Assembly: GCF_014653275.1 (NCBI RefSeq) | Contig: NZ_BNAL01000057.1 | Span: 1 to 9,089, forward strand | Reading direction: 5' to 3' | Source of the DNA: Deinococcus piscis | GTDB lineage: Bacteria; Deinococcota; Deinococci; Deinococcales; Deinococcaceae | DNA: 9,089 nucleotides | Part shown: positions 1 to 4,800 of the stretch, piece by piece | Layout: every line of letters begins with the position of its first letter | Numbering within the stretch: the stretch's first letter is position 1 | Made by a program: the position numbers and the translations under genes | Notes under the pieces: generated by a model | Databases searched by the model: none | What the model saw: the letters and a program-made list of their open reading frames with translations, nothing else | What the model was told of the DNA's origin: nothing

Positions 1-113
1 ATGCTCGAAGCCAGCCTGACTCTGGCCTTCCACCGATACAACTTGTCACGTTGATGCAGCCACTACCCTGTCCAATTTGGCATGGTATTGGCTGATGCAG
101 GATATGGCATCAA
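1..113 (+). pseudogene. IS701-like transposase, 5' remnant split by a second IS
   Basis: Reading codons from 64 to 113 gives a segment ending VQFGMVLADAGYGI. This is the block around the second catalytic Asp (GAT at 94-96) of IS701-type DDE transposases. The same protein resumes at 1265 as INAQFRW, so removing 114-1269 restores GYGINAQFRW without a gap. An in-frame TGA at 52-54 interrupts the frame further upstream, and the sequence before it does not read as the expected family sequence in any forward frame. The gene therefore appears to have decayed, or suffered an indel, in addition to being split. The first catalytic Asp and the N-terminal region would lie outside the window. I am confident of the family from the combined left and right pieces. 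I am less sure of anything before position 60. Confidence 0.7.
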
Positions 114-135
114 CTCAGAACTTGCACCTGCATAG
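114..135 (+). repeat. Left terminal inverted repeat of the IS4-type element
   Basis: This pairs with 1242-1264 on the opposite strand, with one G/T substitution at the fifth base and one extra T in the right copy. It is directly preceded by the ATCAA target duplication at 109-113. Confidence 0.9.
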
Positions 136-174
136 GTAGCCAAAAGGCGCTCCCAGAGCTGAAAATCTGGAAGT

Positions 175-1263
175 GTGAATCAACCGGTTTCAGGGGAGCG
201 CACCCGTATTTTCGCACAGCAGGTTCTGGGGATTCCAGAGACGCTGTACCAGCAGCGAAGCTTGCAAGCTTCGCTGCACCTCTTCCACAGTCCAGGTCAG
301 AAGACCAAGTTCAGCGAGGCTGAGGGAGTCAGCCCCAGTGCACTCAGCCGTTTCTTCAACATCTACGACTGGGATTCAGACCGCTGCTGGGAAGAGATGC
401 AGGACACCCAATGGCGCATGTTGCTGGACGCAGCTCGCCACAAACGCAAACCTCGATTGCGGCTCAGTGTGGACCTGACCACGGTGGAAAAGGTGGGCAC
501 CCAGCTGCCCTACGTCAGTGTTTATAACGGCAGGCACGGCATTCACTTGGTGGTCCTGTTTGCCGAGTACGGGGAACTGAAGTTCCCCATCTCCTACCGG
601 GTCTACCAGGGCAAGCACACCAGCACCCCAGTCACGCTGGCCCTTGATCTGTTGGAAGAGGTACCAGACTTTGTGAGGAAGCGCTTTCAGGTCTGCGTAC
701 TGGCGGACAGCGGCTTTGAGGCCGCTGTCTTTCTGGAAGGTGTGCAGCGCCTCGGTTTCGAGTTCGTGGTGGGTGTGAGGAGCAACCGGCGCACGGACCA
801 TCCTGGCCGGGTGACGGTTGCAGACTGTCCGCATGGGGGGTACGTCAACCTCGCCAATTGGTCCCTGGAAACGCTGTCCCTGGGGAGAGTGATTCGTGGG
901 GACCGCGAATTCTTCGCGGTGTCATCCGAGCTTCTGGAGGGAGATGACATCCTGGCCGAAGGAAAACGGCGCTGGGCGCTGGAATCTTTCTTCAAAGAGG
1001 GGAAGCATCAGTTTGGGTTGGCGCAGTTCGCGCTGCGAACTGCCAGGGGTCTGGACCGCTGGATTCTGATGGTCTTCCTGGCCTTCACCCTGACCATGCT
1101 GCACCGTTCAGAGGATATGACCCTGAAAGAGGTGGCCCGCCTGGCCCTGTGCACCTTGTTGCCAGGAGTCTGGCTCAACCACCTGCTGAGCCAGCTTCAA
1201 AAAGAGCAAGAATTCCTGCGCCAGCACGGCTATTCGCTCAGCTATGCAAGGTGCAAGTTATGA
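175..1263 (+). CDS. IS4-type DDE transposase (DDE_Tnp_1 fold)
   Basis: This 362-residue protein catalyses cut-and-paste movement of the 1151-bp element around it. The DDE triad can be placed at Asp100 ([10 protein letters not shown]), Asp178 (VLADSGFE) and Glu270 ([13 protein letters not shown]). Arg266, Glu270 and Lys277 fit the R(3)E(6)K part of the IS4-family Y(2)R(3)E(6)K signature, but the Tyr position is Gly263. Residues 46-66 look like a helix-turn-helix for binding the terminal repeat. The C-terminal part (about 290-340) is helical. The start is GTG at 175, 40 bp inside the left repeat, with only a weak Shine-Dalgarno-like sequence (GGAAG) almost touching it, so translation is probably inefficient, as is common for transposases. 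The TGA stop falls within the right inverted repeat. No frameshift or internal stop is seen, and the family call is strong. Confidence 0.88.
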   Translation: MNQPVSGERTRIFAQQVLGIPETLYQQRSLQASLHLFHSPGQKTKFSEAEGVSPSALSRFFNIYDWDSDRCWEEMQDTQWRMLLDAARHKRKPRLRLSVDLTTVEKVGTQLPYVSVYNGRHGIHLVVLFAEYGELKFPISYRVYQGKHTSTPVTLALDLLEEVPDFVRKRFQVCVLADSGFEAAVFLEGVQRLGFEFVVGVRSNRRTDHPGRVTVADCPHGGYVNLANWSLETLSLGRVIRGDREFFAVSSELLEGDDILAEGKRRWALESFFKEGKHQFGLAQFALRTARGLDRWILMVFLAFTLTMLHRSEDMTLKEVARLALCTLLPGVWLNHLLSQLQKEQEFLRQHGYSLSYARCKL

Positions 1264-1264
1264 G
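1242..1264 (-). repeat. Right terminal inverted repeat of the IS4-type element
   Basis: Read on the minus strand it starts CTCATAACTTGCACC, matching the left end. It overlaps the last codons and stop of the transposase gene. The ATCAA duplication follows at 1265-1269. Confidence 0.9.
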
Positions 1265-1979
1265 ATCAATGCTCAGTTCAGGTGGGCTTTGACTGAGCGA
1301 GGACTGTTCTGGTCAGTGGGCACAATCCAGACTCAGCGCGTGTTTCCTGCTGATGTCCACTTGCTTCCCTTACCAAAGCATTTTCGGGGAAGGCCCCCGA
1401 AACATCCGACACCGTCTGGAGAGGCAGAGACAGTTGAAACTGTTCTCGCCCGGGAGCCATGGAAACACTTGATCTGGCGTGGGGGCACCAAGAGGCCCCT
1501 GTCCGGAAAATTTGCTGCGAAGTATGTCCGAGTGGCAGATGGAAACGAGAATGCTAGAGGCCAGCACCTTCCAGGGGAAGGTGCCTGGATTATCGGCGAA
1601 GAGCGTGGACGAGGAGAAAGAAAATACTATCTGTGTAATCTGCCTCCCCGAACGTCGCTCAAGCAACTGGTTCAAGTCACCAAACAGCGCTGGGCCTGTG
1701 AACTCGGGCATAGAGAGTTCAAGCAGGAAGTTGGACTGGACCACTTTGAAGGTCGGTCCTGGCAGGGTCTACACCATCATATGACACTCTGCCTTGTCGC
1801 TCTGCTCTTCCTACAGTGGCTGAGATTGAGTCAGCCAAACGGTCTCTTCGGTGAAACTGTTCCTGCTATCCGCAGAGAATGTGTGGAGAAGGACCCCAGC
1901 GATGCCTTGACCTCTGTAGGTATCTCTCGTTCTGCACGGCTTTATGCAGTGGAACCTGAATCCCCCAAAGTACAGTTAG
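1265..1979 (+). pseudogene. IS701-like transposase, 3' remnant
   Basis: This is the C-terminal part of an IS701-type DDE transposase, continuing the piece that ends at 113. Family features in order are INAQFRWALTERGL directly after the second-Asp block, the RGRPPKHP segment, the HLPGEGAWIIGE and KYYLCNLP strands, and the catalytic-Glu helix RWACELGHREFKQEVGLDHF with Glu at 1700-1702. The hydrophobic C-terminal helix LCLVALLFLQW follows. The frame is open throughout, so the damage is the IS insertion plus trouble upstream. An ORF can be read from ATG 1244, but its first codons belong to the inserted IS and it lacks the first two catalytic Asp residues, so it cannot be an active enzyme. Family resemblance fades after about 1850. 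A CTAG at 1980-1983, the type of target favoured by IS701-family elements, makes a right boundary near 1979 plausible. The frame stays open to TGA 2171-2173, but its last 60 residues look like out-of-frame sequence. Confidence 0.82.
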
Positions 1980-2126
1980 CTAGAGTTGGGCAAGGTCATG
2001 CCTCCCGTGCGGGCCGCCAACGCAGATACCATCCAAAGCTCAGACTTGGGCGAGTTGCTGGGAGTGCTGGGACAGGAGCGGGTGCTGGCGCGGCTGGACC
2101 GGACTGTGAAGGCTGTGAAGGGCTGA
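1980..2126 (+). pseudogene. Tail of an unidentified disrupted gene
   Basis: Immediately after a TAG at 1977-1979, a frame different from the transposase frame is open to a TGA at 2124-2126. It encodes LELGKVMPPVRAANADTI and then a helical segment including GELLGVLGQERVLARLD. Most codons end in G or C, as in the efflux genes, whereas the overlapping transposase frame here gives low-quality Gly/Ala/Arg-rich sequence. This suggests the 3' end of a chromosomal gene cut by the IS701-like insertion at CTAG 1980-1983. An alternative is a small intact ORF from ATG 1998 (42 residues), but no good ribosome binding site precedes it. The final amphipathic helix vaguely resembles C-terminal helices of small toxin proteins, which is not enough to name it. 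Confidence 0.35.
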
Positions 2127-2173
2127 ACACTCGTACTCCACGCTCACCCTTGCAACCTACCGCGCTTCTCTGA

Positions 2174-2199
2174 CCCGGCACACAGTCACTTGTGCCGGG
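2174..2199 (+). terminator. Perfect 9-bp hairpin, possible terminator
   Basis: CCCGGCACA (2174-2182) and TGTGCCGGG (2191-2199) form a perfect GC-rich stem with an 8-base loop. It lies downstream of the broken genes and upstream of the efflux operon, a sensible place to stop read-through. No T-run follows it (the next bases are CCGTAAAG), so it is not a classical intrinsic terminator. It could instead be a dispersed palindromic repeat or part of a protein-binding site. Confidence 0.45.
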
Positions 2200-2265
2200 C
2201 CGTAAAGTCCAGCATCTCCTGGCCCAGAGGCGAAGCGAACTGCATTGTGTGGAGAAGGAGTGCGT

Positions 2266-2297
2266 CCTGCCCGGCCAGACTTTGAACCGGGAGCAGG
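2266..2297. promoter_or_regulatory. Bulged inverted repeat upstream of the operon
   Basis: CCTGCCCGG (2266-2274) pairs with CCGG-GA-GCAGG (2287-2297), giving nine base pairs with a 2-base bulge and a 12-base loop. The -35-like TTGAAC at 2282-2287 lies in its loop and right arm, and TATAGT follows at 2301. The repeat could therefore be an operator over the operon promoter, or a hairpin from upstream transcription. Which of these it is cannot be decided from sequence. Confidence 0.35.
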
Positions 2298-2306
2298 CCG
2301 TATAGT
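2282..2306 (+). promoter_or_regulatory. Weak promoter candidate for the efflux operon
   Basis: TTGAAC at 2282-2287 resembles a -35 box, and TATAGT at 2301-2306 resembles a -10 box (five of six consensus bases). The spacing is only 13 bases, too short for a standard sigma-70-type promoter. Either only the -10-like box is real, or an activator helps. It is the best candidate seen between the IS remnants and the first operon gene. Confidence 0.22.
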
Positions 2307-2316
2307 CTGCAACTTT

Positions 2317-2329
2317 AGAAGGACCTTCT
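2317..2329. promoter_or_regulatory. Small palindrome AGAAGG-A-CCTTCT before the operon
   Basis: This is a perfect 6-bp dyad around a single central A, 11 bases before ATG 2340 and about ten bases after the TATAGT box. That would place it at or near the transcription start. The position suits a repressor operator. The left arm also contains AAGGA, a possible Shine-Dalgarno sequence, but it lies 17 bases from ATG 2340, which is too far to be good. Confidence 0.3.
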
Positions 2330-2339
2330 TCACAGTAAG

Positions 2340-3710
2340 ATGTGTCACACTGACGGTATGCGTAATTGGGGGTTGGTGAAGAAATTAGGGCTGACAGCCC
2401 TGGTCAGCGGTGCAGCGTATGCAGAGCCGCTCAATACCTGGGACGCCCTGCAAGCCGCGCCGCAGAACTTGACGGTGCAGCAGCGGGCGCAGGAGCTACA
2501 GGGAGCGGAGCTGGAGTTGGCGCGGCTGAGCCGCCTGGAACTCTCGGCACTGGCCGAAGGGACCTCCGTGCGGTCGCCCACGGGGAGCACGGTCAACGAC
2601 GCCGCCGCCGGGATAAATGCTCAGTTTCTGGGTCCGCAGGCCCTGGGGCGCGAAGGGCAGCGCCGCCTTGCCGATGTGCAGCGGGCGCAGCTGGCCCTTC
2701 GTGCGGCCCACTACACTGCCCTTGAGGACCTGCTGGACGGCTGGTATGCCCTGGCTGAAGCGGAGCAGGCCATCCGAACGGCGCAAGCAGAGCTTCAGGT
2801 TGCCGAGCTGGAGGAGCGCCGGGCGCAGGCGCAGGCTGACGCTGGCGTCCTGAATGAACTGGACCGCCGTCAGGTGAGCCTGGCTCTGGAACAGGCCCAC
2901 CATGCACTTCAGCGAGCAAACCTGAGCCGCAGCCTGGCGCAGAGTGAGCTGTTGGCCCAGGGCGTGCTGGACGCAGACCCCACCGCAGACCTGGCGGCCT
3001 GGGTTCCCCTACCGCTTCCCCCCGCCGACTGGCAGCAGCCCTCCGCAGCGGTGCGGCAGGCCAGCCTCAATCTGGCTGCCGCGCAGCTGCGTCTGAATGA
3101 GCTGGAAGCCCAGAGCGGCGTGCGCGTGCAGGGCCAGGGACAGCTCAGTGCCAATCACTTTGCGCTGAGCGCTTCGGTGGACCGTGAACTCTCAGGCAGC
3201 GCCGCGGCCAAAGCCACGCTGCGCGGCACCGGAGACCTCAGCTGGAATCTGGGACTCAGTGCAGCGATGCCGCTGAACAGCCGTAACTCAGAGCAAGTCG
3301 CCCTGGCCCAGCAGGCTGTGACTCAGGCGCAAAAAGCTCTGGCCCAGGCCCAGGAACGTGACACGCAGGCCCGCTCACTCTGGCGCGGCCAGCTGGCAGA
3401 GGCCGCCCAGAATACGGAGCTGGCCGCGCAGGCCCTGGCCGAAGCCCAGGACGCCGAAGCAGTGACCCAGCAGCGGTTGAACCAGGGCCTGATCTCGCCC
3501 TCCGTGCTGGCACAGGCGCAGGTGGTCACTCGCAGGGCGGAAGCTCAGTTGCTGACCGCACGTAAGCAGCAGCATCAGAGTGCGCTTCAGGGTTGGCGGG
3601 CTACGGGCTGGCTGCCCCCGCTGACCCCCCAGGCGACTGAGAGTGCGCCAGTGAGCACGCCGACTGGGAGCACGCCAGTTATAGGCACACCGGCTGAGGT
3701 CTCTTCATGA
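2340..3710 (+). CDS. TolC/OEP-family outer-membrane efflux protein
   Basis: Probable outer-membrane exit duct of the efflux pump encoded downstream. From ATG 2340 it is 456 residues, close to a normal TolC/OEP length. A signal peptide ends about residue 28 (LGLTALVSGAAYA before EP). Two homologous halves are visible. Long Ala/Gln/Glu-rich helices contain the family turn GVLNELDRRQVSL near 169-181 and its counterpart GLISPSVLAQAQV near 383-395. Candidate barrel strands lie at about 68-97 and 261-312 (alternating polar/hydrophobic, including NLGLSAAMPL). The C-terminus is a Pro/Ser/Thr-rich tail from about 426. The start is uncertain. ATG 2358 gives a tidier signal peptide (MRNWGLVKK), and GTG 2376 follows a GGGGG run and gives MKKLGLTAL. 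None has an ideal ribosome binding site. The stop overlaps the next gene by ATGA, which indicates translational coupling. Confidence 0.82.
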   Translation: MCHTDGMRNWGLVKKLGLTALVSGAAYAEPLNTWDALQAAPQNLTVQQRAQELQGAELELARLSRLELSALAEGTSVRSPTGSTVNDAAAGINAQFLGPQALGREGQRRLADVQRAQLALRAAHYTALEDLLDGWYALAEAEQAIRTAQAELQVAELEERRAQAQADAGVLNELDRRQVSLALEQAHHALQRANLSRSLAQSELLAQGVLDADPTADLAAWVPLPLPPADWQQPSAAVRQASLNLAAAQLRLNELEAQSGVRVQGQGQLSANHFALSASVDRELSGSAAAKATLRGTGDLSWNLGLSAAMPLNSRNSEQVALAQQAVTQAQKALAQAQERDTQARSLWRGQLAEAAQNTELAAQALAEAQDAEAVTQQRLNQGLISPSVLAQAQVVTRRAEAQLLTARKQQHQSALQGWRATGWLPPLTPQATESAPVSTPTGSTPVIGTPAEVSS

Positions 3711-4723
3711 GCATCGCCATCTGCAAAGGCGCTCTCCTGGTCGCCTCGCTGGCCTTGCTCGGCACCTTGACCGGAGCGCAGGCGGCTTACGGTACAGCTG
3801 AGCTGACTGGCCCGGCACTCGCGCAGGCAGTCAGTGTGCAGCTGGCCCAGGGCGAACTGACCCAGGCCAGAGCCGAGGTGACGCGGCTGGCCTCCGACCC
3901 TCTGGCGCTGCGCCCAGCCCGCATGGCCGCGCAGGCCAGAGCTGACGAAGCGGCGGCCAATCTACGCCTGAGCGAATTGCAGGTGCGCGCCGCGCTGGCT
4001 GCTGAGCTGGCAGCCCTCTCAGCAGCGGAGTATGGCCTGCGCTTGGCAAAGGTGCAGGCCGAGATGGCCCAGATTGGCCGCTCAGCAGCGCAGGTGCGCT
4101 TTGATGCAGGCGCAGCCACTGCGCTGGACTTGGAGACGGCCCGCGCCGAAGCCAACAACGCCGCTGCCGCTGTCGCCCAGGCCGAAACTGCCCTCAAGGC
4201 CGCTCAGGACGCCGTGGAACGGCGCACCGGTCAGCTGCCCAGACAGGGCCTGAAGCTCTCTGACCCACCCTCCCTCTCGGCCCTGAACATGGCCTTGCAA
4301 CACCACCCCCGGATGATCAAAGCCAGAGCCGCGCTTGCCCAGGCCGAACTGGATCTGACAGTCAAGTCCACGGACCTCAGCGCAGCGGTAGAAGTGCAGG
4401 CCGCGCAGGCCGCCGTGCTGGCCGCCCGCTCAGCCGTGGCCGACACGCAGCTGTCGCTGGAAAGTGCCCTGACAGCGGCCTGGCAGGAGTACCAGACTGT
4501 CGTGAGCGCCGTGGCCCCAGCGGCGCGTACCGCCAGTACCGCCGCCGAGCAGGCACATGTGCAGCAGCAGCGCTTTGGCAGCGGCCTGATCTCCAAGCAG
4601 GTCCTGCTGAAATCCCAGCTGGACGCCCTGCAAGCGGAAAGCGAGCTGGACCGCCGCCGAGCCGCTGCCGAAAGTGCCCTGGCTGCCCTGAGCGTGGCCG
4701 CCAACACCAAAGCCTGGAACTGA
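3707..4723 (+). CDS. Short, all-helical TolC/OEP-like periplasmic protein
   Basis: This 338-residue protein has a clear signal peptide (MSIAICKGALLVASLALLGTL, cleavage near AQA at 24-26). The rest is almost wholly helical. Family hallmarks appear twice: RFDAGAATALDLETARAE at 131-148 and RFGSGLISKQVLLKSQLD at 289-306. These are the two repeat halves of an OEP protein, about 158 residues apart. The strands normally inserted between helices are not apparent. In the first half only a short turn (SDPLALRPAR, 63-72) joins the helices. In the second, helix 205-220 runs through STDLSAAVEVQ into the next helix. It is therefore shorter than typical OEP proteins and may lack a membrane barrel. The start overlaps the preceding stop (ATGA), with GAGGT at 3696-3700 as ribosome binding site. 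It could be a degenerate duct protein, or a helical periplasmic partner of the pump. Confidence 0.75.
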   Translation: MSIAICKGALLVASLALLGTLTGAQAAYGTAELTGPALAQAVSVQLAQGELTQARAEVTRLASDPLALRPARMAAQARADEAAANLRLSELQVRAALAAELAALSAAEYGLRLAKVQAEMAQIGRSAAQVRFDAGAATALDLETARAEANNAAAAVAQAETALKAAQDAVERRTGQLPRQGLKLSDPPSLSALNMALQHHPRMIKARAALAQAELDLTVKSTDLSAAVEVQAAQAAVLAARSAVADTQLSLESALTAAWQEYQTVVSAVAPAARTASTAAEQAHVQQQRFGSGLISKQVLLKSQLDALQAESELDRRRAAAESALAALSVAANTKAWN

Positions 4724-4743
4724 GTCAAAACCTGGAATTGGGT
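4708..4743 (+). repeat. Tandem 18-bp duplication across a stop codon
   Basis: CAAAGCCTGGAACTGAGT (4708-4725) is followed at once by CAAAACCTGGAATTGGGT (4726-4743). They agree at 15 of 18 positions and all differences are transitions. The first copy contains the stop of the short OEP-like gene. The second carries the matching in-frame codons with TGG in place of TGA. Confidence 0.7.
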
Positions 4744-4787
4744 GAGCAGTCAGGCCCCGCTGTGGGCCAGACCCCACCCCCATCCCG

Positions 4788-4793
4788 AAGGAG
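4788..4793 (+). promoter_or_regulatory. Shine-Dalgarno site fixing the adaptor start at 4801
   Basis: AAGGAG lies seven bases before ATG 4801, an ideal distance. It excludes the upstream in-frame TTG at 4738, which has no such site and would add 21 residues of non-conserved sequence translated from the duplicated spacer. Confidence 0.85.
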
Positions 4794-4800
4794 TGATGTG

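Larger units (their letters stand above)
114..1264 (+). mobile_element. Complete IS4-type insertion sequence, 1151 bp, inserted in an IS701-like gene
   Basis: The left end (114-135) starts CTCAGAACTTGCACC. The reverse complement of the right end (1242-1264) starts CTCATAACTTGCACC. The inverted repeats match over about 22 bases with one mismatch and one 1-base gap. The element is flanked by a perfect direct repeat, ATCAA, at 109-113 and 1265-1269, the expected target-site duplication. It carries one transposase gene whose stop codon lies inside the right inverted repeat. Intact ends, an exact duplication and an open transposase gene suggest a fairly recent insertion that may still be mobile. 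The DDE signature is IS4-like, but a 5-bp duplication is shorter than I associate with classical IS4-family members, so the exact subgroup is open. Confidence 0.9.

Noticed and set aside
1244..2173. A complete 309-residue protein starting at ATG 1244
   Set aside because: The first codons belong to the end of the inserted IS, the N-terminal half of the transposase is missing, and the last 60 residues read out of frame, so it is not a real gene.
2200..2358. Deinococcus radiation/desiccation response motif upstream of the operon
   Set aside because: I looked for a TTATGTCA-type palindrome and saw no match by eye.
4753..4777. Regulatory hairpin between the short OEP gene and the adaptor gene
   Set aside because: Two mutually exclusive 5-bp stems (GGCCC/GGGCC and GTGGG/CCCAC) can be drawn, but both are short and expected by chance in GC-rich sequence.
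4738..4800. In-frame TTG start adding 21 residues to the adaptor
   Set aside because: No ribosome binding site precedes it, it lies in the duplicated spacer, and ATG 4801 has AAGGAG at ideal spacing.
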